A DNA stretch of 64,000 nucleotides from Gammaproteobacteria bacterium (lineage in GTDB: Bacteria > Pseudomonadota > Gammaproteobacteria > JASBUN01), in the NCBI GenBank assembly GCA_030147845.1, contig JASBUN010000038.1, positions 1-64,000 of the forward strand, given 5' to 3'. The position numbers were made by a program, and so were the translations under genes. The notes below the pieces were generated by a model. The model ran no database searches and was not told where the DNA came from. It saw only the letters and a program-made list of their open reading frames with translations. Below, piece by piece: positions 26,114-33,961 of the stretch; position 1 is the stretch's first letter, and each line of letters opens with the position of its first letter.

Positions 26114-27576
26114 TGCCAGCAACCGATCACCCGACAACAGGAAAAAAGCACATCGTGATACTCGGCGCCGGACCGGCTGGATATGTTGCCGCGCTTCATG
26201 CCAGCGCGGCCGGCGCAGCGGTGACGCTAGTCGACCCGGATGATACTGGTGGCACCTGTCTCCGGCGCGGTTGCATTCCGACCAAAACACTCGTTGCCAG
26301 CTGCGCCTTGATTGAAAACATAAAAAAGGCGAAGCGCCTGGGAGTCGTTCTCGATGGCGCGGTGCAGGTCGACTGGCTTCGATTGCGCAAGCGGATGGAT
26401 AGCGTAGTCGGCACGATTGTGGGCGGTGTAACGAAACTTCTGCAAAACCGGCGTGTGGAGTCAATGTGCGGTCATGGACGCCTGATTGATGAACATACCG
26501 TCGCCGTTTCGGCAAACGACCAACGGATTCATGCCGACTTCACACTCATATGCACTGGCTCCCAGCCGGCACGCCCGTCCGTATTTCCGTTCGACGGTAA
26601 CCGCGTCGTAACCAGCGATGAGGCGCTATTATGGCCGAGCCTACCGCGTTCGTTGATCATCGTCGGAGGCGGCGTTATCGCCTGCGAATTCGCTTTCATC
26701 TTCCAGTCCTTAGGCGTAGACGTGACCATTATCGAGGCCGCGGACCGGCCGTTGCCGGCCGAGGACCGCGACGTATCGAGCCTGATAGCGCGTGAGTTGC
26801 GCAAACGACGTATTCGCTTTCTCGGCTCCCGCCTAATCGAAGAAATGCGTGTCGACGGCGATCAAGTACACTGTTTCCAAAGTGGAGAACCATTGGCGGC
26901 GGCAGAACGCGCCTTGGTCGCGGTTGGCCGCGTTCCGAACACGTCCGGCTTAGGGCTCGAGCAGTTGGGCATTGCTCTAGGAAAAGGCGCTTCAATCCCG
27001 GTCGACGACAGAATGCGCACGAAATTACCGCATGTCTATGCCGCGGGCGATGTAACAGGACAGCTTATGTTGGCACACGCGGCTTCGGCCCAAGCGCGTT
27101 TGGCTGTAGATCACATGCTAGGGGCCGTAGCCGAGCCACCGTTGCTGGAAAACATACCGCGTGTGACTTTCACCACTCCTGAGGTCGCGAGCGTCGGACT
27201 ATCGGAACAAGACGCCACGAGTAGAGGCATTCCAGTCCGCTGCGGAAAGTTCGATACGCGCGGATTGGGCAAGGCCCAAGCCAGCGATGAATTATCGGGA
27301 ATGGTGAAGGTCATCGGGCACGCCAACAGCGGCAAATTGCTGGGCGTGCATATCGTCGGCGCACATGCCGGCGAAATGATCCACGAAGCCGCGGCGCTTC
27401 TCGCCGTCGGCGCTAACGTATCCGACCTGTCCACGACCGTACATGCGCACCCAACCCTTTCAGAAGCGGTTTGCGAGGCTGCGGAAAGTGTATTCGGGCA
27501 CGCTATTCATCAGATCCTATCGACCATAACAGCGGAGAATGATGCGAATGAGATCGCAGGAAAAATTTCTGTTTAA
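26113..27576 (+). CDS. lpdA: Dihydrolipoamide dehydrogenase
   Basis: 487 aa flavoprotein disulfide reductase. It has an FAD-binding HIVILGAGPAGYVAALHA, redox cysteines C49 and C54 in GGTCLRRGCIPTKTL, an NAD-binding LIIVGGGVIACEFAFIFQSLG, AAGDVTGQLMLAHAA, and the C-terminal dimer-interface HAHPTLSEAVCEAA with its catalytic His-Glu pair. It reoxidises dihydrolipoyl groups with NAD. No E1/E2 or GcvP gene is present, so the likely partner is the lipoyl protein encoded next, which it overlaps. ATG 26113 is preferred over GTG 26110. Confidence 0.95.
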   Translation: MPATDHPTTGKKHIVILGAGPAGYVAALHASAAGAAVTLVDPDDTGGTCLRRGCIPTKTLVASCALIENIKKAKRLGVVLDGAVQVDWLRLRKRMDSVVGTIVGGVTKLLQNRRVESMCGHGRLIDEHTVAVSANDQRIHADFTLICTGSQPARPSVFPFDGNRVVTSDEALLWPSLPRSLIIVGGGVIACEFAFIFQSLGVDVTIIEAADRPLPAEDRDVSSLIARELRKRRIRFLGSRLIEEMRVDGDQVHCFQSGEPLAAAERALVAVGRVPNTSGLGLEQLGIALGKGASIPVDDRMRTKLPHVYAAGDVTGQLMLAHAASAQARLAVDHMLGAVAEPPLLENIPRVTFTTPEVASVGLSEQDATSRGIPVRCGKFDTRGLGKAQASDELSGMVKVIGHANSGKLLGVHIVGAHAGEMIHEAAALLAVGANVSDLSTTVHAHPTLSEAVCEAAESVFGHAIHQILSTITAENDANEIAGKISV

Positions 27577-27934
27577 CAGCGCTCACCTTTGGTGTTATCC
27601 GGAAGGCGAAAATGTTTATAGCATCGGGGTAAGTGAGTTTGCTCAGCAGAGCCTCGGCGAGATTATGTACGTCGAGCTGCCCGATCCGGATAGCGAAATC
27701 GTGAAGGACGACTCATTCGGTACGATTGAATCACCGAAAGTCGTAAACGAACTATATTCGCCGCTAAGCGGAATCGTGTTAGAACGCAACGAGGCGCTGA
27801 CAGACGTCCCCGGCCGCGTCAACGAAGCTCCCTATGAAGACGGCTGGATGCTGCGTATTCGACTAACCGGAGATACCGACTTGCACGACCTGATGGATTC
27901 AGAACGTTATCTCGCATTCGTCGGCAAGCAATGA
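27548..27934 (+). CDS. lbpA: GcvH-like lipoate-binding protein
   Basis: 128 aa from ATG 27548, which sits 10 bases after GGAG; ATGs at 27539 and 27542 are alternatives. All overlap the end of lpd. The lipoyl domain is complete: YSIGVSEFAQQSLGEIMYVELP, then the modified lysine K64 in TIESPKVVNELYSPLSG, and NEAPYEDGWMLRIRL. It resembles both glycine-cleavage H protein and the LbpA proteins that serve sulfur-oxidising heterodisulfide-reductase-like systems. Neither glycine decarboxylase nor sHdr subunits are in the window, so it is a free-standing lipoyl carrier, presumably recycled by the adjacent Lpd. Confidence 0.85.
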   Translation: MRSQEKFLFNSAHLWCYPEGENVYSIGVSEFAQQSLGEIMYVELPDPDSEIVKDDSFGTIESPKVVNELYSPLSGIVLERNEALTDVPGRVNEAPYEDGWMLRIRLTGDTDLHDLMDSERYLAFVGKQ

Positions 27935-27999
27935 CGGCACATCGATAACCGCGATGACCGAGCGCGTGATATAGCAAACGCAGGCGCGACACCGCCGTT

Positions 28000-28383
28000 T
28001 CAGTCGTATTTGATATATTTAAATCTCGCGTCGTCGGGCGTTCCGGTCAGCGGCGCGCCCTCCTCTTTGGCGGGCTGCCACTGAATCACTTGTTCAATTT
28101 TATGCGCCAGCGCAAAATCCTTATCCGTCACGCCCTTGGCTGAATGCGTGACCAGCTTCACGATTACGAATGCATACGATACGGTGAGATCCGGATGGTG
28201 CCAGGCCGCCTCGGCCAGATGCCCAACCGTGTTGACCACCATCAACGTAGCCTTCCAGCCGGCGGTCCGGAATTTTCTTCGGATCCAACCGTCCTCGTAA
28301 TACCAATGCGGCAGCTCACGCTCAAGTCGGGCGATAACGTCGCCTTCGCTATAGGCGACTTCGGTCGATTGGTCTTTATTCAT
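28000..28383 (-). CDS. Pterin-4a-carbinolamine dehydratase-like protein
   Basis: 127 aa from ATG 28383 (GGAG upstream; GTG 28392 possible). The PCD fold signature is seen in HLAEAAWHHPDLTVSYAFVIVKLVTHSAKGVTDKDFALAHKIE, here quoted in parts: the WHHPD histidine pair and the THSAKG loop. Known members dehydrate 4a-hydroxytetrahydrobiopterin or moonlight in pterin/molybdopterin metabolism. It is the last gene of the Rieske oxygenase group, an unusual partner, and could service a pterin. N- and C-terminal extensions are slightly longer than the usual 100 aa family size. Confidence 0.85.
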   Translation of the reverse strand: MNKDQSTEVAYSEGDVIARLERELPHWYYEDGWIRRKFRTAGWKATLMVVNTVGHLAEAAWHHPDLTVSYAFVIVKLVTHSAKGVTDKDFALAHKIEQVIQWQPAKEEGAPLTGTPDDARFKYIKYD

Positions 28384-28457
28384 TGGCTTCACTCCATGTA
28401 GGGGGCACGCGCCGGACTTATTCGGTACCGGGTACTATAAAGCAGACGAGCCATGGA

Positions 28458-28850
28458 TTACCCGCCAAACCGGTCGCGCTGCCGCTTCTTGAGCAGATCG
28501 ACAACGATACGGTGACCGCGTTCGGCCTCCTCCCATGTCGACCAGCGCCATGATTCCGACCGGTGAGGACCGCCGATTACCAGGGTCTCAAATATTTGCG
28601 GCGGCGCACCGGGAACATTCGAGTTGTCTTTCCCGACGAACAATGTGGATACAATAATTTTTTCGAAATCGAGTAGTTTGTTTCCAGGCCGCGGTTCCGT
28701 GCGCAGATTCAGCAGACTATAGGAAACCCGCTGATTCCGGCTTTCCATCCATGCTTTCCAGGCCTGTTCATCGCCCAAGGGCACCGGCTTGTGGTGTTCG
28801 TCAAGAATCCACCTAACGGGTCGTGGACCGGGAAAAAGTGTGATCGGCAT
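28458..28850 (-). CDS. Hypothetical protein in the Rieske oxygenase group
   Basis: 130 aa, not recognised. It starts MPITLFPGPRPVRWILDEHH, contains a middle segment LLDFEKIIVSTLFVG and an ETLVIGGPHRSESWRWSTWEEAERGH stretch. It is soluble, with no signal peptide, helix-rich at the end. The last stretch resembles small phage/plasmid-borne proteins of unknown role. It lies between the oxygenase subunits and the carbinolamine dehydratase on the same strand, 74 bases before the latter, so co-transcription is likely. Confidence 0.6.
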   Translation of the reverse strand: MPITLFPGPRPVRWILDEHHKPVPLGDEQAWKAWMESRNQRVSYSLLNLRTEPRPGNKLLDFEKIIVSTLFVGKDNSNVPGAPPQIFETLVIGGPHRSESWRWSTWEEAERGHRIVVDLLKKRQRDRFGG

Positions 28851-29109
28851 AGCGGTAATAGTCTAACGTCATTGCCGCGCTGCGAACAACCGCGATGCGA
28901 GACGCCGCCGCCCTGCCGGAGGTGGGATTCGCAAAACGACGAGGCCGGTCGCTGCAGCCGACAGCGCAAATCGGGCACGCGGACATATTCCATCCACAGC
29001 CCAATTTGCCTGGCACATAGTCCGGCGCCTTCACCTTTATGCATGCGGTGCTGCTACGCACACGGCGGCTACCGTGCGCGTAGCGTTTAACACAGGATTT
29101 CTCTGCTCA

Positions 29110-29574
29110 TCAAAAAGGAACGTGGTAACCCCAACCCAGATCCCGGGTATCCAATTTAACGTGGCGATTGACCAATGCGGGTTTTCCTCCTTCGAGTGAA
29201 ACGGTGTCGAAATACTTACCCACCGCGAATAATTCTGAATGACCACCGTTCAATGCCGTCTTGAAGATTTGAAAAGAACTGACGACGTCGGCACGCTTAT
29301 GGTTTTCGTCCACTTTGACCCGGTAGACGACCGCGTTACGAGTCAACGGATTGCGATCACTATTATGCTTCGGCAAGGTATGAAAGAGATGCTCGATCTC
29401 GTCCCGATTATGGTCAAGCCATGTCATCTCCTGTTTTACCTCAGGACTATACGCGCTGAGCTTGTAGCTAAAGTCTGGGCTGCATAAATCCATATAGGCG
29501 TCATAGTCGCTCTGATCCAAGGCCATGCATGAATCGTAGATCAACTCTTCAATATCTTCTCTATTCGCGTTCAT
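29110..29574 (-). CDS. Rieske oxygenase small (beta) subunit
   Basis: 154 aa from ATG 29574, with AGGAG about 10 bases upstream; the frame is open to 29664 but lacks family likeness there. It has the NTF2-like beta-subunit fold of ring-hydroxylating oxygenases: EELIYDSCMALDQSDYDAYMDLCSPDF at the start, NPLTRNAVVYRVKV and DVVSSFQIFKT strands, then FAVGKYFDTV and LVNRHVKLDTR. Beta subunits of aromatic dioxygenases and of methanesulfonate monooxygenase share this fold. It follows the alpha subunit by 58 bases. No ferredoxin or reductase gene follows. Confidence 0.85.
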   Translation of the reverse strand: MNANREDIEELIYDSCMALDQSDYDAYMDLCSPDFSYKLSAYSPEVKQEMTWLDHNRDEIEHLFHTLPKHNSDRNPLTRNAVVYRVKVDENHKRADVVSSFQIFKTALNGGHSELFAVGKYFDTVSLEGGKPALVNRHVKLDTRDLGWGYHVPF

Positions 29575-29632
29575 GTGCTGCACTCCTGGGATTCTGATGT
29601 AAAAGCGCTCATACCTTCGCGGTATGGCGTAC

Positions 29633-30850
29633 TTAAGCCATCTTGGCCTGCGCGGATTTTGCATATGGATCCGCCGAACTGCGTCCCATGCGCTTGCTCC
29701 ATTCCTGCAGGTAGTGGCGCATACCGATCTCGTCGTGAATCGTCAGATCTTCTTCACGCGCCTGCAGCACATACATCGGATCCGAATGCGCCGTCATCGC
29801 AACGCCCTGCCCCGACGAGGCCAGCAAATCTTCATGCAGATTGCGCCCGAAAGGACTCCAAATGGTAGCGGCGTCCTTCTCGCGCTGTGCGCGTGTTTCC
29901 GCAGTGTCACTCTTTAGTCCTAGAGCACGGAATTCGAGCAGCACATCTTTCGGCCCCAGCGGGATATAAGAGTCGATACGTAACACCGAGGTGCGTAGGT
30001 TGAAAGTAATGCAGGGAAACAAATCAACCAGCTTCCAGCCTTGCGGGGGTAACTCAGGCCAGCCCAGTTCGGAATGTCCCCCGCCTTTGTAGGCGTCGTA
30101 TTTCACTTCCATCGAGCCAACCGACGCATGACCGTTCGGGAACGCCGTGTACTTTCTCTGGAAATAGCCGGACTTTGGATCCAGCATGCCGGTCACGCGG
30201 TTATGGTAATGAAGATAGTCGTGGTAAAACTCGCTATTGGTATCGTGAATGAGCTTGAAATTGGTCTTTAGACGCGCCTGGTAGTACCACAGGGTCTGCA
30301 ATGGCTCAGCTTCGAGCTCCGGCAGCATATAGTCGAGCGCGCCACCGATGTGGCTTGATAACGAATCGCAGTTGTCGTCAACGTTGATCCAAACGAAACC
30401 GCCGTAGCCCACCTCGGTGCGCACTTCCTTCAGTCCCACGTCGTTCTTGCATACGCGGTCCTGGTAGCCGTTCTTGTCGCGGGGAATGTCGACACATTCG
30501 CCTTTGCCATTGAATGCCCATTGGTGAAAAATACACACGAGCTTTTTGGCATTCCCGGAAGGCTCATATACCAGTAAATTTCCTCGATGCGGACAAATGT
30601 TGTAGAACGTTCGAATCCGCTTATCCTCGCCACGTACGATGACCACCTCTCGTCCTGCTGGATGTTGGTAAGTGCGGTAATCGTAGGGCTGCGGTATTTC
30701 GCTCTCGTGGATCGCAAGCTGCCATACCTTACTGAAAATCTTTTCCTGTTCCTCGGCGAATATATTCTCATCGTAGTAGATAGCCGGGTCGGCATAGTGA
30801 CTCATGGGAAGCGTCGGACGCTGTGTCCATTGCGATTCGTTGCGTGACAT
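29633..30850 (-). CDS. Rieske non-heme iron oxygenase large (alpha) subunit
   Basis: 405 aa from ATG 30850, preceded by AGGAGG. The Rieske [2Fe-2S] motif is C86-P-H88 ... C106-I-F-H109 (17 residues between). The mononuclear iron region is NSEFYHDYLHYH (205-216): the usual bridging Asp is Glu207, and histidines are at 210, 214 and 216 instead of the standard H-x4-H spacing. Substrate is not assignable; methanesulfonate monooxygenase-like activity is a reasonable hypothesis because of the C1/sulfur context, and an aromatic or methylamine substrate is not excluded. It is driven by a sigma-54-like element 52 bases upstream. Confidence 0.88.
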   Translation of the reverse strand: MSRNESQWTQRPTLPMSHYADPAIYYDENIFAEEQEKIFSKVWQLAIHESEIPQPYDYRTYQHPAGREVVIVRGEDKRIRTFYNICPHRGNLLVYEPSGNAKKLVCIFHQWAFNGKGECVDIPRDKNGYQDRVCKNDVGLKEVRTEVGYGGFVWINVDDNCDSLSSHIGGALDYMLPELEAEPLQTLWYYQARLKTNFKLIHDTNSEFYHDYLHYHNRVTGMLDPKSGYFQRKYTAFPNGHASVGSMEVKYDAYKGGGHSELGWPELPPQGWKLVDLFPCITFNLRTSVLRIDSYIPLGPKDVLLEFRALGLKSDTAETRAQREKDAATIWSPFGRNLHEDLLASSGQGVAMTAHSDPMYVLQAREEDLTIHDEIGMRHYLQEWSKRMGRSSADPYAKSAQAKMA

Positions 30851-30901
30851 ATATATACCTCCTGGATAGCGAGTGACGTGGATTCGTGCACGCGCTATCA
30901 A

Positions 30902-30916
30902 GCATATTTAGTGCCA
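30902..30916 (-). promoter_or_regulatory. Sigma-54 promoter for the Rieske oxygenase operon
   Basis: The minus strand reads TGGCACTAAATATGC: full TGGCAC half and ATGC downstream half with correct spacing. Predicted leader about 40 bases. Confidence 0.7.
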
Positions 30917-31455
30917 TGAACCGTAAGGTCTTTTAGCCTTTTGAATCGTAAGTCTTTACTTTTTATCTTTATATCCTACTGTTTTTGTTATATTTGTTTC
31001 TTATAGGAACGGGATGTTTCGGGATGCCACAGCAATCAAACCTAGCCGTGTGTCGTTCGGGAACGGCCACGGAGATCAGTCGAGTTGCTGCGATGCCCCG
31101 GCTCGGCGGCGGTGCGGTGTGTTGGCTATAGGCGAGCGCAAGCAGCGACGGCGACCGCCGCGCACACCATGCCCACGGCTCGTAAGTCAGCCGAACGACG
31201 CTCAGCGCACATCGGGCGACAAAAGCACACGACATGCAGTCCGACCAGGGCGCGTGCGACAGAATTTTTTTTACCTTTGCAGCAAATAATTTTGCGCAGC
31301 AGTGCGTCGAATGGAAACAACCAACAAGCCAGTATTGTTTCCCTACGCTACGCAAAAATACCGAAAACGAAGATGCCGGCGAAATACGTATCAAAACGAG
31401 ACAACTCGCGTGAATTTATGCGGCGTAATGAGCGTACTCGCGCGCGTACGGTGAC

Positions 31456-31483
31456 TTGACACGTATGACGCACGATCTACACT
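31456..31483 (+). promoter_or_regulatory. Sigma-70-like promoter for soxC
   Basis: TTGACA and TACACT separated by 16 bases, about 40 bases before the soxC ATG. No good sigma-54 element was found here, in contrast to neighbouring operons. Confidence 0.4.
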
Positions 31484-31520
31484 CGCCCTGATACCGCACA
31501 AAATCTTTGGAGAAGAATAA

Positions 31521-32867
31521 ATGAATTCGAAAAAATCCAACCGCGGTGATGAAGTTAAAAATCGCCTTAGTGCTGACCTCACACAAACCGACATAGCGAC
31601 ACCGGTGCGCTCGATGCACCGACGTCAGTTCTTAAAAACCGGCGCAGTCGTAGCGGGGACCGCGCTGATGGCCGGCGGCCTGGGACCCATCGCCGCGCGC
31701 GCCGCGTCGACGAAAAACAATCTGCCGCCAAACACCCCCGAATGGATGTTGAAACAGGGCCATCCAATCGTAACGCCGCCATACGGCGTTCCGTCGAAGT
31801 ATGAAAGCGACGTCATCCGTCGGCCCACCGATTTAACGCCAACGGATATCTCCTCGTGGAGTTTCACGCCATTGCAAGACCTGCACGGCATTGTCACGCC
31901 CAACGGCTTGGTATACGAGCGCCACCACGCGGGCGTACCGGCGATCGATCCGGCCGAACATCGCCTTATGATCCACGGCATGGTCGACAATCCAAAAATC
32001 TTTACGGTCGAAGATCTGAAACGTTTCCCGGCGGTTTCACATTTTTATTTCCTGGAATGTTCCGGCAATACACTTACCGAATGGGTCAAACCCAAAGGCA
32101 AGACGGTCCAATCGACGCACGGCCTGCTGAGTTGCTGCGAATGGACCGGTGTACCCTTGTCGACCGTATTGCAGGAAGTAGGCCTGAAACACGGCGCGTC
32201 TTGGTTGCTCGCCGAAGGCGCCGATGCGGCCGCACTCGACCGCAGCGTGCCGATCAGCAAGGCGCTTGACGACGCGATACTGGTGTACGCGCAAAATGGC
32301 GAGGCGTTGCGCCCAGAACAAGGCTATCCACTACGTCTGCTGTTGCCGGGATTCGAAGGCAACATGAGCGTGAAGTGGCTGCGCCGCATCGAGGTCGGCG
32401 ACAAACCGTTCATGAGTCACGAAGAGACGGCCAAATATACCGACTTGATGCCGGATGGCAAAGCACGAATATTGACTTTTGTCATGGAAGCCAAATCGGT
32501 TATCACTTCACCATCGGGCGGCCACAGGCTGCACGACAAGGGCTTTCACGAAATCCGCGGACTCGCCTGGTCCGGGAGCGGGCGCATCAGTCGCGTCGAT
32601 GTCTCGGTCGACGGCGGACGAAACTGGCGCCGGGCCGAGTTGCAGGGTCCGGTTTTACCCAAGTGTTTAACGCGTTTCCGCATACCGTGGGAATGGCGGG
32701 GGAAAGAAGCCATTCTGCAAAGCCGTACTATGGATGACACCGGATATGTACAACCAACACTCAAACAACTGGTGGCGGTGCGCGGAACTCACTCGGTATA
32801 TCACTACAACGCCATTCAGAGTTGGCACGTCGCCGCAGACGGGGAGGTAACCAATGTACACGCCTAA
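31521..32867 (+). CDS. soxC: SoxC-like sulfane dehydrogenase molybdenum subunit (sulfite oxidase family)
   Basis: 448 aa. The N-terminus has a twin-arginine signal (HRRQFLKTGAVVAG, residues 33-46). The molybdopterin domain has the Mo-ligand Cys180 in YFLECSGNTLTEW, followed by LLSCCEWTGVPLSTVL and GYPLRLLLPGFEGNMSVKWLRRIEVG. The C-terminal Ig-like dimerisation domain has RISRVDVSVDGGRNWRRAEL. Its length and order match SoxC/SorA proteins. It passes electrons to the c-type cytochrome encoded next (14-base overlap). No soxXA, soxYZ or soxB is present, so it may act on sulfite, a methylated sulfur oxide or an externally supplied sulfane rather than in a full Sox cycle. Confidence 0.92.
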   Translation: MNSKKSNRGDEVKNRLSADLTQTDIATPVRSMHRRQFLKTGAVVAGTALMAGGLGPIAARAASTKNNLPPNTPEWMLKQGHPIVTPPYGVPSKYESDVIRRPTDLTPTDISSWSFTPLQDLHGIVTPNGLVYERHHAGVPAIDPAEHRLMIHGMVDNPKIFTVEDLKRFPAVSHFYFLECSGNTLTEWVKPKGKTVQSTHGLLSCCEWTGVPLSTVLQEVGLKHGASWLLAEGADAAALDRSVPISKALDDAILVYAQNGEALRPEQGYPLRLLLPGFEGNMSVKWLRRIEVGDKPFMSHEETAKYTDLMPDGKARILTFVMEAKSVITSPSGGHRLHDKGFHEIRGLAWSGSGRISRVDVSVDGGRNWRRAELQGPVLPKCLTRFRIPWEWRGKEAILQSRTMDDTGYVQPTLKQLVAVRGTHSVYHYNAIQSWHVAADGEVTNVHA

Positions 32868-33426
32868 AACATTCATGGCGCTGACTGGATTGGTCGCCGC
32901 ACTGGCGTTCGCCTCAACGGGCATCGCCGCCGAGCGCTTTGATTTTGGCAAGCCGGCCACGCAGAAACAAATCGCTGGATGGAATATAGATGTCGACCCT
33001 GATGGCACTGGCGCACCCGCCGGCCACGGTACCGTAACGCAAGGCAAAGAGATCTATGCCAATAAATGCGCTTCGTGCCATGGCGACAAGGGCCAAGGTA
33101 AACCCATGGACCGACTCGTCGGTGGCCAGGGCACCCTGGCGAGCGCCAAGCCGGTCAAGACCGTTGGTAGCTATTGGCCGTACGCAAGCACGGTGTTCGA
33201 CTATATTCGGCGTGCAATGCCGTTTAACGCCCCTGGGTCTCTCAGTAACGATGAGGTTTATTCAGTAACGGCCTATCTGCTGTACATGAATGGCATCGTC
33301 GATAAGAATGCGAAACTCGATAAAGAACAAATTGCGCAAATCAAAATGCCGAATCGGGATGGCTTCATTCGCCCGGATCCACGTCCTGACACGCACAATA
33401 TACTGTGCATGCAGAATTGCAAATAG
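32854..33426 (+). CDS. Mono-heme cytochrome c, SoxD-like partner
   Basis: 190 aa with a signal peptide (about 26 residues, ends GIAA). A single heme site C72-A-S-C-H opens a class I cytochrome c domain (KGQGKPMDRLVGGQGTL), with the axial methionine probably in YIRRAMPFNAPGSLSNDEVYSVTAYLLYMN. The segment resembles the first cytochrome domain of SoxD but lacks its second. It accepts electrons from the molybdenum subunit with which it overlaps. GGGGAGG precedes the ATG. A strong intrinsic terminator lies 44 bases after the stop. Confidence 0.92.
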   Translation: MYTPKTFMALTGLVAALAFASTGIAAERFDFGKPATQKQIAGWNIDVDPDGTGAPAGHGTVTQGKEIYANKCASCHGDKGQGKPMDRLVGGQGTLASAKPVKTVGSYWPYASTVFDYIRRAMPFNAPGSLSNDEVYSVTAYLLYMNGIVDKNAKLDKEQIAQIKMPNRDGFIRPDPRPDTHNILCMQNCK

Positions 33427-33445
33427 CCTAAGACACGCGCCAGTC

Positions 33446-33916
33446 ATGTCCCTGTGGCGCCACACCAAGACGGCGACCTTAACGGTCGCCGTTTTTTTGC
33501 TGTCCAGTGTCAGCGCATCGGTAGCGGGCATGACCGAACAAGCACCAACGCAAAACGCCGATCGCATCGTATCAGTGACCGCTACCGAAATCGTCGCAGT
33601 GTATAGCTCAACGATACGCCGAACACGGCAGACGGCCACCGCGTGGTTCAAGGTGGAGCATCCCGCCAGCGCCGGGAGCAACGGTCGCAGGCACAGAACC
33701 TGGACGCAGATTTATGCGCGATTTGATTGCGCCCATTACCGTTGGATGCTACTACGTTCGATTGACTATGATGCCGCCGAGCGCGAGCTGGGACGTCGTA
33801 CTTACAGCAACGCAACCTACCAATCGGCCAGGAAACCATCGATCGTCAAAGTGCGGGAGTACGTCTGCCGCGGTTGGCAGGAGGGCAGCGATGACGGTAC
33901 GAAATACAATATGTAA
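33446..33916 (+). CDS. Small exported protein, surface-adhesin-E-like
   Basis: 156 aa from ATG 33446. A signal peptide is apparent (TLTVAVFLLSSVSASVAG), followed by a beta-rich body with the pattern seen in surface-adhesin protein E and related small exported proteins: a TWTQIYARFDCAHYRW cysteine, a YDAAER turn and a C-terminal KVREYVCRGW, so a C-C disulfide is likely. No ribosome-binding site is visible. The coding sequence for the signal peptide contains the intrinsic terminator at 33470-33498, which makes independent expression from the soxC transcript doubtful. Confidence 0.6.
   Translation: MSLWRHTKTATLTVAVFLLSSVSASVAGMTEQAPTQNADRIVSVTATEIVAVYSSTIRRTRQTATAWFKVEHPASAGSNGRRHRTWTQIYARFDCAHYRWMLLRSIDYDAAERELGRRTYSNATYQSARKPSIVKVREYVCRGWQEGSDDGTKYNM
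33470..33498 (+). terminator. Strong intrinsic terminator after the soxCD-like pair
   Basis: A perfect 9-base stem (ACGGCGACC with GGTCGCCGT, five-base loop) followed at once by seven T. It overlaps the 5' part of the downstream small gene. Confidence 0.9.
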
Positions 33917-33961
33917 CACCGATGAGGAACATATTATCGCCGAATGCAGCTAATCCCGGCA

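Larger units (their letters stand above)
30851..31520. other. Divergent intergenic region, Rieske oxygenase / SoxC
   Basis: 670 bases without a convincing gene. It holds the sigma-54 element for the oxygenase (30902-30916), a dyad CCGTGTGTCG...CACGG at 31046-31072 about 130 bases upstream of it, and a sigma-70-like element ahead of soxC. Confidence 0.55.

Noticed and set aside
28851-29109. Possible ferredoxin gene between the oxygenase beta subunit and the hypothetical protein
   Set aside because: Short frames contain cysteines (for example CPICAVGC) but no complete [2Fe-2S] or Rieske motif and no good start.
30600-30615. GTTCGAATCC-like tRNA T-loop motif (also near 2445)
   Set aside because: Both lie inside clear coding sequence and have no cloverleaf partners; no tRNA found in the window.
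30969-31394. 141-aa minus-strand frame between the Rieske oxygenase and soxC
   Set aside because: No family likeness, and it overlaps the candidate enhancer dyad; treated as non-coding.
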